In this document: one piece after another, positions 24,047-33,522 of the stretch | How positions within the stretch are numbered: position 1 is the first letter of the stretch | How the letters are laid out: every line of letters begins with the position of its first letter | Assembly (NCBI RefSeq): GCF_001514145.1 | Contig: NZ_KQ948657.1 | Location: forward strand, 778,323-842,322 | Length of the DNA stretch: 64,000 bases | Direction: 5' to 3' | Source of the DNA: Streptomyces canus | GTDB lineage: Bacteria > Actinomycetota > Actinomycetes > Streptomycetales > Streptomycetaceae | Program-made: the position numbers and the translations under genes | The notes under the pieces: model-generated | What the model was told of the DNA's origin: nothing | The model's database searches: none | Seen by the model: only the letters and a program-made list of their open reading frames with translations

Positions 24047-26041
24047 TCACGCTCCCGTGGCGACGAGGACGACGGCGACCGCGAGGACGACGGTGCCGGC
24101 GAGCAGCGCGCTCACATAGGTCTGCAGATTGCCGGTCTGGGCCCGTCGTACGGCGGTGCCGAGCCAGCGGGGCAGTGTTCCCGCGCCGCGCACGTAGGTC
24201 TCTACGACTTCGCGGTCCAGGAACCGGACGAGGGTGGCTCCGGCCTGGACCGGGCGGACGAAGAGGGCCGTGTACAGGGCGTCCAGGTGGAAGCCGACGG
24301 CCGCGTGACGGTGCAGTGGGCCGAGCAGCAACCGTCCGGGGTCCGCGGGGTCGGGCGCGTAGGCCACGTCTCCGTAAGCGGGCTCGTGGGTGGCGATGGC
24401 CTCGGCCTCGACCAGTCCGGCGTCGCCCTCGGGGTGGGCGGCGACCGCACCCAGCGGGACGCGGGCCGTGACCGCACTGGTGTGCCGCCAGGCCGCGTAG
24501 GTGACGAGGCCGCCGATCAGGGCCACGCCCGTGCCGACGACGGAGGTGGTGAGGGTCGGGGTGAGGTCGCGGCCGTCGAACCAGTCGGGCAGCACGCGGT
24601 AGGAGAACGCGCCGAGGGCGAGGGACGGGGCCGCGAGGACCCAGAGGACCACGGTCATCGTCAAAGGCTGGCGTCCGTGATCGGGGGCTTCGGTGCCACG
24701 CCCGCGGAAGGCCAGCAGCCACAGCCGCGTCGCGTACGCGGCTGTGAGCAGGGCCGTGAGGAGGCCTGCGACGAGGGTGATCCAGCCTGCGGCGCCGGGG
24801 GCGTGTTCGGTGTGGCCGGTCGCGACGTGCTCGGCCGCGCCGAGGACGGACTCCTTGGAGAAGAAGCCGCTGAAGGGCGGGATCGCGGCGAGCGCGAGGA
24901 GCGCCACGGTCATCGTCCAGTAGGCGTCGGGGACCCGGGCGCTGAGGTCCTTCATACGGGACATGGCGGCCAGGGAGTTGGTGCCGGCGGCGTGGATGAT
25001 CACGCCGGCCGCGAGGAACAGCAGCGCCTTGAAGGCGCCGTGGGACAGGAGGTGGAAGACGGCGGCACCGCGGTCGCCGACGGCGAGGGCGCCGGTCATG
25101 TAGCCGAGCTGGCCGATCGTCGAGTAGGCGAGGACACGCTTGATGTCGTCCTGGGCGAGCGCGGCGAGGCCCGAACCGATCATCGTGACGGCGGCCATGA
25201 CGGCCAGGACCACCATCGCGGCCTGAGAGGCCTCGAAGACCGGGAGGAGACGGGCGATGAAGTAGACACCGGCGGCAACCATCGTCGCGGCGTGGATCAG
25301 CGCGGAGACGGGCGTGGGGCCCGCCATCGCGTCGGGGAGCCAGGTGTGCAGCGGGAACTGCGCCGACTTGCCCGCCACGCCCGCGAGGAGGAGCAGGGCG
25401 ATCAGGGTCGGGTGGTCGAGCCCGCCGTGCGCGACGGCGTCCAGGACCTTCGTGATCCGGAAGGAGCCTGCGTCGGTGGCCAGGGCGAACAGGCCGATCA
25501 GGAAGGGGACGTCACCGAGCTTGGTCACCAGGAATGCCTTGAGGGAGGCGGCGCGGGCCTCCGGGGTCTCCCAGTAGTGGCCGACCAGGAAGTACGAGCA
25601 GATGCCCATGATCTCCCAGCCGACCAGCAGCACGATCAGGTCGCCGGAGTAGACGACGAGCAGCATCGCGGAGGTGAAGAGGGAGACGAGAGCGGCGTAG
25701 GAGGGGTAGCGCGGGTCGTCGCGCAGATAGCCGGTCGAGTAGATCTGCACACAGGTGGCGACGAAGGCGACCAGGACGGCGACGAGGGCGGCGAAGCCGT
25801 CGATGTACAGGGCGAGTTCGATCGGGACCGAGCCGGTCGGGGTGAGTTCGGTGGCGGCGTTCACCGTCTGGTCGCCGCCCTGGCGTACGGCGACCACGGC
25901 GGCGAGCGCAAGGGCGACCAGAGGCGGCAGAACGGCGAGCGGGCGGGCGAAGCCGGGGGCGGTGCGGCCCAGGAGCAGGCCGGCTGCGGCCCCCAGGAAG
26001 GGAAGGAGGGGGACGAGGACGGCGAGGGTGGTCGTGGTCAC
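24047..26041 (-). CDS. nuoL: NADH-quinone oxidoreductase subunit L
   Basis: 664-residue membrane subunit of complex I, the distal antiporter-like channel with about 15-16 helices and the long lateral helix near the C-terminus. Key segments are [43 protein letters not shown] (helix 5 Glu), [38 protein letters not shown] (channel Lys), [12 protein letters not shown] and [16 protein letters not shown]. The protein is slightly longer than the 610-640 common in other bacteria because of an insertion of His/Glu/Pro-rich loop sequence around residues 530-590. GTG start overlapping the nuoK stop by 4 bases. Confidence 0.94.
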   Translation of the reverse strand: MTTTTLAVLVPLLPFLGAAAGLLLGRTAPGFARPLAVLPPLVALALAAVVAVRQGGDQTVNAATELTPTGSVPIELALYIDGFAALVAVLVAFVATCVQIYSTGYLRDDPRYPSYAALVSLFTSAMLLVVYSGDLIVLLVGWEIMGICSYFLVGHYWETPEARAASLKAFLVTKLGDVPFLIGLFALATDAGSFRITKVLDAVAHGGLDHPTLIALLLLAGVAGKSAQFPLHTWLPDAMAGPTPVSALIHAATMVAAGVYFIARLLPVFEASQAAMVVLAVMAAVTMIGSGLAALAQDDIKRVLAYSTIGQLGYMTGALAVGDRGAAVFHLLSHGAFKALLFLAAGVIIHAAGTNSLAAMSRMKDLSARVPDAYWTMTVALLALAAIPPFSGFFSKESVLGAAEHVATGHTEHAPGAAGWITLVAGLLTALLTAAYATRLWLLAFRGRGTEAPDHGRQPLTMTVVLWVLAAPSLALGAFSYRVLPDWFDGRDLTPTLTTSVVGTGVALIGGLVTYAAWRHTSAVTARVPLGAVAAHPEGDAGLVEAEAIATHEPAYGDVAYAPDPADPGRLLLGPLHRHAAVGFHLDALYTALFVRPVQAGATLVRFLDREVVETYVRGAGTLPRWLGTAVRRAQTGNLQTYVSALLAGTVVLAVAVVLVATGA

Positions 26042-26445
26042 GCGGTGGCCTCAGCCTTCCCGGTCCGCCCGGACTCTGCGGCCTGTTCGGCCGTGCGGGC
26101 GTCGTCGTCGGAGGTGTCGGGGTCGTGGCCCTCGGCCGTGTCGCGGAGCTTGTCGATGTCGGCGGTGCCGCGGTTGCGGTGGACGGCGAGGACGATCGCG
26201 AGGCCGATGCCGATCTCGGCGGCGGCGATGGCGATGGTGAACAGGGTCAGGGCCTGGCCGGAGTGCAGGGTCTCCTCCGCGGCCCTGCTGAGCCAGACGT
26301 CGAAGGCGACCAGGTTCAGGTTGACGGCGTTGAGCATCAACTCGACCGACATCAGGACGAGGATCGCGTTACGGCGGGCCAGGACGCCGTAGAGGCCGGT
26401 GCAGAAGAGGAGGGCAGAGAGTACGGCGGGATAGGCGAGGTGCAT
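26038..26445 (-). CDS. nuoK: NADH-quinone oxidoreductase subunit K
   Basis: 135-residue membrane subunit of complex I. Residues 1-95 form the usual three-helix core: [41 protein letters not shown] with its conserved Glu, and [23 protein letters not shown] with the second Glu. The normal length is about 100 residues; here a hydrophilic Asp/Glu/Ala tail ([21 protein letters not shown]...) adds about 35. That parallels the tails on NuoB, NuoC and NuoJ in the same operon. Its ATG overlaps the nuoJ stop and it is followed by nuoL with a 4-base overlap. Confidence 0.94.
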   Translation of the reverse strand: MHLAYPAVLSALLFCTGLYGVLARRNAILVLMSVELMLNAVNLNLVAFDVWLSRAAEETLHSGQALTLFTIAIAAAEIGIGLAIVLAVHRNRGTADIDKLRDTAEGHDPDTSDDDARTAEQAAESGRTGKAEATA

Positions 26446-27155
26446 CAGCGGGCGCCTTCCTGCTCAGTCGAGTCTGTTTCCCTGGCCGACTTGGTTCCCT
26501 TGGCCGACTCGGTTCCCGCGACCGGCCCATTTCGCCCGATCGTGTGATTGCGGGAATCAGGGACGGATGGGGAACTACCGGTCGAGGCTCGGGAGTTCAC
26601 AGGGGGAGAGCTCGACTCCGCCTTCGCCTTGCGGGACAGGACGATCGCGCCGACCAGCGCCGCGAGGAGCAGGACGGAGAGGGCCTCGAAGGGGAGGACC
26701 CAATTCTGGAACAGGCTCGCGCCGGTTGCCTCGGTGGAGCCGGCGGCGGGGCCGTCCAGGTCGATCCAGGTGGTGCGGAAGGCGTCGACGACCACCCAGA
26801 CCAGAGCGGCCGCTGCGGCAAGGGCCACCACGAGGGCGGCCCAGCGGTTGCCGGAGTCGGCGTCCGGGGAGCGGCCGATGGGAGCCCTGGTGAGCATCAG
26901 ACCGAACAGAAGGAGGACGACGACGGAGCCGACGTAGATGAGGACCTGCACCCACGCGATGAACTCGGCGGTGAGCAGGAGGTATTCGACGGCGAGGCCG
27001 CCGAGGGCCACCACCAGCCACAGGGCGGCGTGCACCAGCTGCTTGGTGGTGACGGTGATGATCGCGGCTCCGAAGGTGACCAGGCCGACGAGCAGGAAGG
27101 CGATCTCGACGCCGGTCGGGGAAAGGAAGCCGTGCGCTGCCTGGGCGAGGGTCAC
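26445..27155 (-). CDS. nuoJ: NADH-quinone oxidoreductase subunit J
   Basis: 236-residue membrane subunit of complex I with about five helices: [84 protein letters not shown] and [19 protein letters not shown]. The [22 protein letters not shown] block, including the pi-bulge helix 3, is diagnostic. After the last helix comes a Ser/Thr/Glu-rich hydrophilic tail of about 55 residues that most NuoJ proteins lack. The GTG at 27153-27155 overlaps the nuoI stop (GTGA), which fixes the start. Confidence 0.92.
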   Translation of the reverse strand: MTLAQAAHGFLSPTGVEIAFLLVGLVTFGAAIITVTTKQLVHAALWLVVALGGLAVEYLLLTAEFIAWVQVLIYVGSVVVLLLFGLMLTRAPIGRSPDADSGNRWAALVVALAAAAALVWVVVDAFRTTWIDLDGPAAGSTEATGASLFQNWVLPFEALSVLLLAALVGAIVLSRKAKAESSSPPVNSRASTGSSPSVPDSRNHTIGRNGPVAGTESAKGTKSARETDSTEQEGAR

Positions 27156-27721
27156 GACTCCTCCCCCTGGGGATCGGCCGACGGGGCCGGCTCGGCCTGG
27201 GCCGCCGCCAGCTTCTCGGCGGCCTTGCGGGCGGTGGCGATCTCCTTCGGTTCCTCCGCACCGGGGTCGAGGGCAGGTGGGGCCGGGACGGTCCACATCC
27301 ACTCACGGAGCTTGTCCCGCTCGTGGGTGAGCTCGCGGATGTCGGTCTCGGCGTACTCGAACTCGGGGGACCAGAACAGGGCGTCGAAAGGACACACCTC
27401 GATGCAGATACCGCAGTACATGCAGAGGGAGAAGTCGATGGCGAAGCGGTCGAGGACGTTGCGGCTGCGTTCGCGGCCACCGGGGGCCGCCGCCGGGACC
27501 GTCTCCTTGTGGGAGTCGATGTAGATGCACCAGTCGGGGCACTCACGGGCGCACAGCATGCAGACGGTGCAGTTCTCCTCGAACAGTCCGATCACCCCGC
27601 GGGTGCGGGGCGGGAGGTCGGGCTGGGCGTCGGGGTACTGCTCGGTGACGGTCTTCTTCGTCATCGTGCGCAGGGTGACGGCCAGGCCCTTGGCAAGACC
27701 CGAGCCAGGAATGGGGGCCAT
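27152..27721 (-). CDS. nuoI: NADH-quinone oxidoreductase subunit I (2x[4Fe-4S] ferredoxin-like)
   Basis: 189-residue iron-sulfur subunit of complex I that carries clusters N6a and N6b and passes electrons to N2 on NuoB. Both motifs are intact: [12 protein letters not shown] and [12 protein letters not shown] (CxxCxxCxxxCP). The N-terminal amphipathic segment [20 protein letters not shown] fits membrane-arm docking. The C-terminal 60 residues are charged and Ala/Glu-rich. ATG 27721 is chosen over a later Met at 27664 because the [12 protein letters not shown] segment is conserved. It lies 2 bases after the nuoH stop. Retained clusters imply the complex still conducts electrons from some donor. 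Confidence 0.93.
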   Translation of the reverse strand: MAPIPGSGLAKGLAVTLRTMTKKTVTEQYPDAQPDLPPRTRGVIGLFEENCTVCMLCARECPDWCIYIDSHKETVPAAAPGGRERSRNVLDRFAIDFSLCMYCGICIEVCPFDALFWSPEFEYAETDIRELTHERDKLREWMWTVPAPPALDPGAEEPKEIATARKAAEKLAAAQAEPAPSADPQGEES

Positions 27722-27723
27722 GG

Positions 27724-28692
27724 TTACTGGATCACCACCTTGACGATGCCGGTGAGGGCGATCTGGGCGAGGGAGAGGGGGACGAGGAGGGTCCAGGAGA
27801 GTTTCTGGAGCTGGTCCTCGCGCAGGCGGGGATAGGTCACGCGGAGCCAGATGACGACGAAGGCGAGCACGGCCGCCTTGAGGAGGGTCCAGACCCAGCC
27901 GAGCCCGTCGGCGCCCCAGGGGCCGTGCCAGCCGCCCAGGAAGAGGACGGTGGTCAGGCCGCACAGGACGACGATTCCGGCGTACTCGGCGAGGAGGAAC
28001 AGGGCGAAACGCAGGCCGGTGTACTCGGTGTAGGCGCCGAAGATGATCTCCGAGTCGGCGACCGGCATGTCGAAGGGAGGGCGCTGGAGTTCGGCGAGAC
28101 CGGCGACGAAGAACACGATCGCGCCGACGATCTGCCAGGGCAGCCACCACCACTCGAAGGCGTCGAGGATGCCGGGGAGGGAGACGGTTCCGGCCGCCAT
28201 CGCCACCGAGGCGGCGGTGAGCAGCATCGGGAGTTCGTAGGCGAGGAGCTGTGCGGCGGTGCGCAGGCCGCCGAGGAGGGAGAACTTGTTGGCGGAGGCC
28301 CAGCCGGCCATGAGGGAGCCGAGGACGCCCACGCCCATCACGGCGAGCACGAAGAACACGCCCGCGTCGACGACCTCACCGACGGCGCCCTCGCCGGGGC
28401 CGATCGGGATGGCGAGGAGGACCAGGAGGTAGGGCAGGAGGGCGACGGCGGGGGCAAGTTGGAAGATACGGCGGTCCGCGCCCGCCGGTACGACGTCTTC
28501 CTTCTGGGCGAACTTCACGCCGTCCGCGACGAGTTGGGCCCAGCCGTGGAAGCCGCCGGCGTACATCGGGCCCAGGCGGCCCTGCATGTGGGCCATCACC
28601 TTGTGCTCGGTCTGGCCGATGAGCAGGGGGAAGGTGAGAAAGACGACGAAGACGATCAGGAGTCGCAGGGCGACGTCGAGAGCGTCATTCAC
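27724..28692 (-). CDS. nuoH: NADH-quinone oxidoreductase subunit H
   Basis: 322-residue membrane subunit of complex I that forms the quinone chamber floor together with NuoB and NuoD; about 8-9 helices. Signature blocks are [67 protein letters not shown] and [39 protein letters not shown]. The GRLGP and QRPPFD...E motifs line the quinone entry path and are intact. The GTG start overlaps the nuoC stop by 4 bases. The quinone partner NuoD is not encoded anywhere in this operon. Confidence 0.94.
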   Translation of the reverse strand: MNDALDVALRLLIVFVVFLTFPLLIGQTEHKVMAHMQGRLGPMYAGGFHGWAQLVADGVKFAQKEDVVPAGADRRIFQLAPAVALLPYLLVLLAIPIGPGEGAVGEVVDAGVFFVLAVMGVGVLGSLMAGWASANKFSLLGGLRTAAQLLAYELPMLLTAASVAMAAGTVSLPGILDAFEWWWLPWQIVGAIVFFVAGLAELQRPPFDMPVADSEIIFGAYTEYTGLRFALFLLAEYAGIVVLCGLTTVLFLGGWHGPWGADGLGWVWTLLKAAVLAFVVIWLRVTYPRLREDQLQKLSWTLLVPLSLAQIALTGIVKVVIQ

Positions 28693-30881
28693 TGCGGGCC
28701 TCCTTCGGGCTTGTCGGGAGTGGGGGTGTGAGTGTCGGGGCTGGAGGGCTCGTCAGGGGCCGGGTCCTCGGAGGCCTGGGCGGCGCGATCAGGGCTCCCG
28801 TCGGCGCCATCTGGGCGTTCCGGGTCCTGGGTGTCCTCGGGGGCCTCAGGTGCCTCGGATGTCGGGGGGCGCCCGGAAGTCTGGGGCCGCTCGGGGGTCT
28901 TGGATCCCTCGGAGGTCGTGGACTCGTCGGGGGCGGGGGTCGGCTCGGAAGCCGGGGGCTTTTCCGGAACCTCGGGAGCATCGGAAGCCTGCGGCTCTTC
29001 CGGGGTCTCGCGACCGTCGGAAGCCGACAGTTCCTCCGCAACCCCACGACCACCGGAAGCCGGTGACTCCTCCGGAACCTGGAGGTCTTCGGAAGCTGCG
29101 GGACCTTCTGGGGCCGTGGAGGCTCTCGAGGCTGTGGGCTTCTGGGAGGCCTTGCGCACCTCCGGCTCCTCGGGGCGTTCGGAGACGCCGGGGTCCCCGG
29201 GACGCATGGAGACTCCGCTGTTCCCCAATGGAGAAGGGCGCTGGGAGACTCCGGGGTCCTCGGATGAGGAAGGGCGCTCGGAGACTCCGCCGGCCTCAGA
29301 TGCGGAGGGGCGCTCGGAGACTCCGGGGTCCCCGGGTGTGGGAGGCCGCTTCGGTTCCTGGTCGTCGAAGGCCGGGCGGGCATGGTGCCACGGTGCGTCC
29401 GGGCTGCGGGGGGTGGTGGGGGGCTTGGGCGGCACGGGGTTCGTGCTCGCGTCGTCGGTCGTCGGCTCGGTCGGGGCCGCCGCGGCGCGCTGACTCGCGG
29501 AACCGCTCGAGGCGGTGCGCGCCCGGCGAGGTCCGGCCGGTGCACCGCCCGTCGCTCCCGGACGCTGAGGTGAGGGGGCAGGCGGCGCCGGGGAGTCCGA
29601 GGCGGGTGTGGGCGAACCCTTCCGCTGGGAGTCCGATGAGGACGCGGGCAAGCCGGTTGCCGGTGCTTCGGACTCGGGCGCTCCGTCGGCTGGGACTGCG
29701 GAACCGGCGCCGGTGTCGTCGGCCTCCGGTGCCGCCTGGCTGGCCGAGCCCTGCGCAGCGCTACGGGTGCGCCGGGGGCCCCCCGTCGGCGACACGGGGG
29801 GAGCCCCCTCCGTCGCCCCCGGCGTGGTCTGGCTCGCCGACTCCTCGGCCGCCGAACGCGCCCGCCGCGGCCCAGCCCCGGTCGCATCCGCCGCACCCGA
29901 CGCCCCTGACACCTCCGCCTGACTCGCCGAACCCTCCGCCGCCGAACGCGCCCCACGAGGCCCAGCCCCGGTCGCATCCGCCGCACCCGAAGTCCCAGAA
30001 ACCTCCGCCTGACTCGCCGAACCCTCCGCCGCCGAACGCGCCCCACGAGGCCCAGCCTCCGACGCACCCGTCGCACCCGACGCCCCTGACACCTCCCCCT
30101 GACTCGCCGAACCCTCCGCCGCCGAACGCGCCCCACGAGGCCCAGCCCCGGTCGCATCCGCCGCACCCGAAGTCCCAGAAACCTCCCCCTGACTCGCCGA
30201 ACCCTCCGCCGCCGAACGCGCCCGGCGCACGGGGCGGTCGCCCGTGGCGCGGGGTGGGCGTTCGGTCGGGGGGCGGCCCGCTGTGCGGGTGGGGCGGGTC
30301 GGGGCCGGGGGGAGTTGGCCCTTCAGGGGGCCCCATTCGTTCGGGTCGGGGACTCCTGGGGGGAGCATCTGGCGGCGTTTGGGGCCGCCGTGTTCGGACT
30401 CGCCCGGCTCCTTGGCGCCGGGCCAGGCCTTGGCGACGCGGGCGGCCAGGACGAAGTCCTTGCGGAGGGGATGGCCCTCGAAGGTTTCCGGCAGGAGGAG
30501 GTGATTCAGGGAGGGGTGGCCCTCGAAGGTGACGCCGAACATCTCGTGGGTCTCGCGCTCGTGCCAGGCGGCACCCGCGTAGACGTCGACGGCGGTGGGC
30601 AGCACCGGGGTCTCGTGGGAGATCGTCGTACGCAGCAGCAGGCGTCGTACCGGGGAGAGGGCCGCCACGTGGGCCGCCACGCGGAAGCCGGTGCCCGGTT
30701 CGTCGACGGCGCTGAGCCAGTCGAAGTAGGTGCAACCCAACTCGTCGCGGGCGACGCGCAGTGCCGTGACCCAGGTCGTGGGCGGGACGTCCACGGTCAG
30801 GACCTCGTACGACTCCTCGGCGGTGGCCGCGGGGCCGAAGAGTTCCTCGGCGGGGGCGGGGAGCCAACCGACGGCGGTCAC
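28689..30881 (-). CDS. nuoC: NADH-quinone oxidoreductase subunit C with ~515-residue low-complexity tail
   Basis: 730-residue protein. Residues 1 to about 215 are a normal NuoC (30-kDa) domain: [50 protein letters not shown] and [25 protein letters not shown]. After a Pro-rich linker come seven variants of a unit (R)[12 protein letters not shown], of which four lie in perfect 90-bp register. Then follows a long Pro/Glu/Ser/Ala stretch with repeats such as [11 protein letters not shown]. The frame stays open with normal codon bias to a stop overlapping nuoH. The usual length is 200-250 residues, or about 600 when fused to NuoD; the tail is not NuoD. GTG 30881 overlaps the nuoB stop, fixing the start. 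The tail's function is unknown. Confidence 0.9.
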   Translation of the reverse strand: MTAVGWLPAPAEELFGPAATAEESYEVLTVDVPPTTWVTALRVARDELGCTYFDWLSAVDEPGTGFRVAAHVAALSPVRRLLLRTTISHETPVLPTAVDVYAGAAWHERETHEMFGVTFEGHPSLNHLLLPETFEGHPLRKDFVLAARVAKAWPGAKEPGESEHGGPKRRQMLPPGVPDPNEWGPLKGQLPPAPTRPTRTAGRPPTERPPRATGDRPVRRARSAAEGSASQGEVSGTSGAADATGAGPRGARSAAEGSASQGEVSGASGATGASEAGPRGARSAAEGSASQAEVSGTSGAADATGAGPRGARSAAEGSASQAEVSGASGAADATGAGPRRARSAAEESASQTTPGATEGAPPVSPTGGPRRTRSAAQGSASQAAPEADDTGAGSAVPADGAPESEAPATGLPASSSDSQRKGSPTPASDSPAPPAPSPQRPGATGGAPAGPRRARTASSGSASQRAAAAPTEPTTDDASTNPVPPKPPTTPRSPDAPWHHARPAFDDQEPKRPPTPGDPGVSERPSASEAGGVSERPSSSEDPGVSQRPSPLGNSGVSMRPGDPGVSERPEEPEVRKASQKPTASRASTAPEGPAASEDLQVPEESPASGGRGVAEELSASDGRETPEEPQASDAPEVPEKPPASEPTPAPDESTTSEGSKTPERPQTSGRPPTSEAPEAPEDTQDPERPDGADGSPDRAAQASEDPAPDEPSSPDTHTPTPDKPEGGPQ
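29835..30230 (-). repeat. 90-bp tandem repeat array inside nuoC
   Basis: The block TGACTCGCCGAACCCTCCGC begins at 29920, 30010, 30100 and 30190, exactly 90 bp apart, with most of the intervening bases also shared; more diverged copies flank it on both sides. Each 90-bp unit encodes 30 residues and preserves the reading frame, so copy-number change would lengthen or shorten NuoC without a frameshift. Confidence 0.9.
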
Positions 30882-31552
30882 TGTGACTCCCCCTTGCCCG
30901 AAGCCGGATCCGAAGCCGGAGCCGAAGCCGACGCAGGGGCAGAGGCAGAGGCAGAGGCAGGCGGCTTCACCAACCCGCTCTGCAGCGCAGCCGCCGACGG
31001 ACGCGCCGTGGACGGCCCGTACCGCTCCTCCAGCGACTCCCGGGCGATCTTCTCCTGGAGCTTCAGGATTCCCTGGAGCAGGGCCTCGGGGCGGGGCGGG
31101 CAGCCGGGGACGTAGACGTCGACGGGGATGATCTGGTCGACGCCCTTCGTCACGGAGTACGAGTCCCAGTACGGGCCGCCGCAGTTGGAACAGGCGCCGA
31201 AGGAGATGACGTACTTGGGCTCGGGCATCTGCTCGTACAGACGTTTCACCGCCGGTGCCATCTTGTCCGTGACCGTGCCGGAGACGACCATCAGGTCGGC
31301 CTGTCGCGGGCCCGGTGCGAAGGGGATGACGCCGAGGCGGATGAAGTCGTGGCGGGCCATCGACGCGGCGATGAACTCGATGGCGCAGCAGGCGAGACCG
31401 AAGTTGAAGACCCACAGGGAGTACCGGCGGCCCCAGTTGAGGATCACCTTCATCGGCTCGGGGGCGAGGCGGGCGAGGGCGCCCAGCCGTTGCGGCTCCG
31501 GGAGCAGCACGGGCTCCGTGGCAGCGGAGTCGACCGCAGGGTTCACGTCCAT
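30878..31552 (-). CDS. nuoB: NADH-quinone oxidoreductase subunit B
   Basis: 224-residue subunit that holds cluster N2, the terminal electron donor to quinone. All four ligands are visible: [10 protein letters not shown] (two adjacent Cys), [11 protein letters not shown] and [15 protein letters not shown]. The segment [28 protein letters not shown] is also typical. After about residue 185 there is an Ala/Ser/Pro tail ([19 protein letters not shown]). ATG 31552 overlaps the nuoA stop by 10 bases and gives the standard N-terminus. Intact N2 ligands argue that the complex reduces quinone despite the absent nuoD. Confidence 0.94.
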   Translation of the reverse strand: MDVNPAVDSAATEPVLLPEPQRLGALARLAPEPMKVILNWGRRYSLWVFNFGLACCAIEFIAASMARHDFIRLGVIPFAPGPRQADLMVVSGTVTDKMAPAVKRLYEQMPEPKYVISFGACSNCGGPYWDSYSVTKGVDQIIPVDVYVPGCPPRPEALLQGILKLQEKIARESLEERYGPSTARPSAAALQSGLVKPPASASASAPASASAPASDPASGKGESQ

Positions 31553-31965
31553 GTCAGGACACCCTTCTTGTACGCGTACAGCAGTCCCACGGCGAGGAAG
31601 CCGAGGAAGATGAACATCTCGACGAGGGTCGTCGCGCCGTAGCCGGGAGCCGCGAAGACCGTCGCCCACGGGAACAGGAAGATCGAGTCGACGGCGAAGA
31701 TGACGTAGAGGAAGGCGTAGACGTAATAGCGGACCTGGGTGTGGGCCCAGCCCTCGCCGACGGGGTCGACTCCGCACTCGTACGTCAGGAGCTTCTCGGG
31801 GGTGGGCACCACGGGTCGCAGCAGACGGCCGGCGCCGAAGGCGACCGCGACGAACAGCACGCCGACGACGGCGAGCAGTCCGACGACCGAGTACGACTGG
31901 AAGTAGTCCGCCGCGACGACGGTCGGATCGACGACGGTTGCATCGACGACGGTCGGTTCCGGCAC
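31543..31965 (-). CDS. nuoA: NADH-quinone oxidoreductase subunit A
   Basis: 140-residue membrane subunit of complex I, first gene of the operon. Three helices: [42 protein letters not shown] and [24 protein letters not shown]. The loop [13 protein letters not shown] contains the conserved Cys of the Q-cavity loop, and FLFPWA is the family signature. The N-terminus has a short TVVD/TVV repeat ([15 protein letters not shown]) encoded by repeated GACGGTCG-like DNA. The GTG start is preceded by GAGGGGC. Transcription probably begins in the 221-bp gap to the divergent kinase gene. Confidence 0.93.
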   Translation of the reverse strand: MPEPTVVDATVVDPTVVAADYFQSYSVVGLLAVVGVLFVAVAFGAGRLLRPVVPTPEKLLTYECGVDPVGEGWAHTQVRYYVYAFLYVIFAVDSIFLFPWATVFAAPGYGATTLVEMFIFLGFLAVGLLYAYKKGVLTWT

Positions 31966-31988
31966 GTCCGCCCCTCACTCCCTGTGAG

Positions 31989-32024
31989 CACGCTGAACAC
32001 AGTGGTCACGCTGAACACCACTGT
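31989..32024. promoter_or_regulatory. Direct and inverted repeats in the nuoA/kinase divergent promoter
   Basis: CACGCTGAACAC occurs at 31989-32000 and again at 32007-32018, 18 bp apart. Overlapping them is a perfect inverted repeat ACAGTGGT / ACCACTGT (31999-32006 and 32017-32024). The position, 24-60 bases upstream of the nuoA start, suits a regulator site for the nuo operon, or for the divergent kinase gene 160 bases the other way. It does not match the Rex consensus well. Confidence 0.55.
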
Positions 32025-32186
32025 TCGACGATCTGTACGCTCGGGAGTCTAGGCCCTGATAAAGGGACGGTAAGCAGCCCGTCACCCCCGGAAAGCCATC
32101 CGAAAGGCCGGGGTGGGGTTTTCCCCCGCAAGCCGCGGCGGCCCGCCTCATGGCGCACGGCGGTCCGGGGCGGCACGCTAGCCCAT

Positions 32187-33410
32187 ATGACCGAACGCCA
32201 TTCGTCCCCGAGCCGCGCCGTGACCACCGGCAGACACGGCGGAACCGACGACGGCCGGCCGCCGCCGGCCCGTTTCGCCTACGACGCGCACACCTGGAAG
32301 GAGATCGCCCATCTCCTGGCGAACCTTCCGGTGTCGATCCTGGGCTTCACCTACGTCGTGACGGTGCTGTTCACCGGTTTCTGGCTGACCGTCACGGTGA
32401 TCGGATTCCCCTTGCTCGCGGCGGGTCTGCTGGGCGCGCGGCAGCTCGGCAAGCTGGAGCGGGCGCGGGCCCGGGCACTGCTCGGCGTGCGGGTGGACGA
32501 ACCGAGCCGTCTGCCGTGGCGTACCCAGAACGGCGGCAACGGCTTCTTCGCCCAGCTGTGGATGGGGGTGAAGGACCCCGTGGGCTGGCGGACGGTGCTG
32601 TACGACTTCATCCGGCTGCCCTGGGGGGTGCTCACCTTCACCATCACGCTGACCTCGTTGTTCGTGCTGTGGCCGGTCCTGCCGTTCATCGCGCGGGGGC
32701 TCGCCAACGTGGACCGGGCGATGGTGCGTGGTCTGCTGTCGCCCTCCGACGAGCTGGAACGCCGTATCGCCGAACTGGAGTCCGACCGGGGGGTCGTCGT
32801 CGACACGGCCGCGGCCGATCTACGGCGTATCGAGCGCGACCTGCACGACGGGGCGCAGGCCCGGCTGGTCAACCTGGCCATGGGTCTCGGCCTCGCGAAG
32901 GAAAAGCTCCTGGAGGACCCCGAGTACGCACAGGCGATGGTCGAGGAGGCCCACGGCGAGGTGAAGCTGGCGCTGCAGGAGCTGCGGGATCTGGCGCGGG
33001 GCATCCATCCGGCCGTACTGACCGACCGAGGCCTCGACGCGGCGCTGTCCAGTGTCGCCTCGCGCTGCACGGTCCCGGTGAAGGTGACCGCCGACCTCGA
33101 CGCGCGCCCGGTCCAGGCGATCGAGGGGATCGCCTACTTCACCGTCTCCGAGCTGCTCCAGAACATCAGCAAGCACAGCGGGGCCCGGTCGGCGTCGGTC
33201 GACGTGTGGCGCTCGGAGAACAGGCTGCTCATCCAGGTGTGGGACGACGGCCGCGGCGGGGCCCGGCTCGACGGTGGCACCGGTATGCGCGGGCTCGCGG
33301 AGCGCCTCGACGCGGTCGACGGGCTGTTCGTCATCGACTCGCCGCCGGGCGGGCCGACGGTCGTCACGGCGGAGCTGCCGTGGCGGGACCGTGGCCTGGA
33401 GAAGGGGTAG
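32187..33410 (+). CDS. Sensor histidine kinase (HisKA_3 type), first of a paralogous pair
   Basis: 407-residue membrane histidine kinase. Residues about 30-190 are a membrane sensor domain of the putative-sensor type, with hydrophobic pairs ILGFTYVVTVLFTGFWLTVTVIGFPLLAAGLLGA and LPWGVLTFTITLTSLFVLWPVLPFIA. Then follow a short coil (LERRIAELESDRG) and the dimerisation box DLRRIERDLHDGAQARLVNLAMGLG, phospho-acceptor His220. The ATP domain has N box FTVSELLQNISKH and G boxes VWDDGRGG and GTGMRGLAERL. No ribosome site precedes ATG 32187 (gctagcccat|atg), so it may be leaderless. It shares long identical stretches with the next kinase and probably acts on the response regulator at 35371. Confidence 0.92.
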   Translation: MTERHSSPSRAVTTGRHGGTDDGRPPPARFAYDAHTWKEIAHLLANLPVSILGFTYVVTVLFTGFWLTVTVIGFPLLAAGLLGARQLGKLERARARALLGVRVDEPSRLPWRTQNGGNGFFAQLWMGVKDPVGWRTVLYDFIRLPWGVLTFTITLTSLFVLWPVLPFIARGLANVDRAMVRGLLSPSDELERRIAELESDRGVVVDTAAADLRRIERDLHDGAQARLVNLAMGLGLAKEKLLEDPEYAQAMVEEAHGEVKLALQELRDLARGIHPAVLTDRGLDAALSSVASRCTVPVKVTADLDARPVQAIEGIAYFTVSELLQNISKHSGARSASVDVWRSENRLLIQVWDDGRGGARLDGGTGMRGLAERLDAVDGLFVIDSPPGGPTVVTAELPWRDRGLEKG

Positions 33411-33522
33411 GGAAAACCCCCCTTTCAAGAGGCCGACGGCCTCCATGGTCCGTTGAGCTGCGGCCCAGCAGGGTGGAGATACGACACCACAGGCGCGGGA
33501 CGAGAGAAGAAGGACGACGTCG

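Noticed and set aside
20460..26392. Very long plus-strand open frames opposite nuoN, nuoM and nuoL
   Set aside because: They are the antisense shadows of real genes: GC-rich third positions on one strand produce open frames on the other. Translations are Gly/Asp/Glu/Arg-rich with no domain.
29835..30230. Non-coding repeat array or CRISPR
   Set aside because: The 90-bp units are in frame with nuoC, retain codon bias and lie within a single open reading frame.
31981..32006. Rex (redox) operator before nuoA
   Set aside because: TGTGAGCACGCTGAACACA only shares the outer TGTG/CACA; the inner symmetry of TGTGAACGCGTTCACA is absent.
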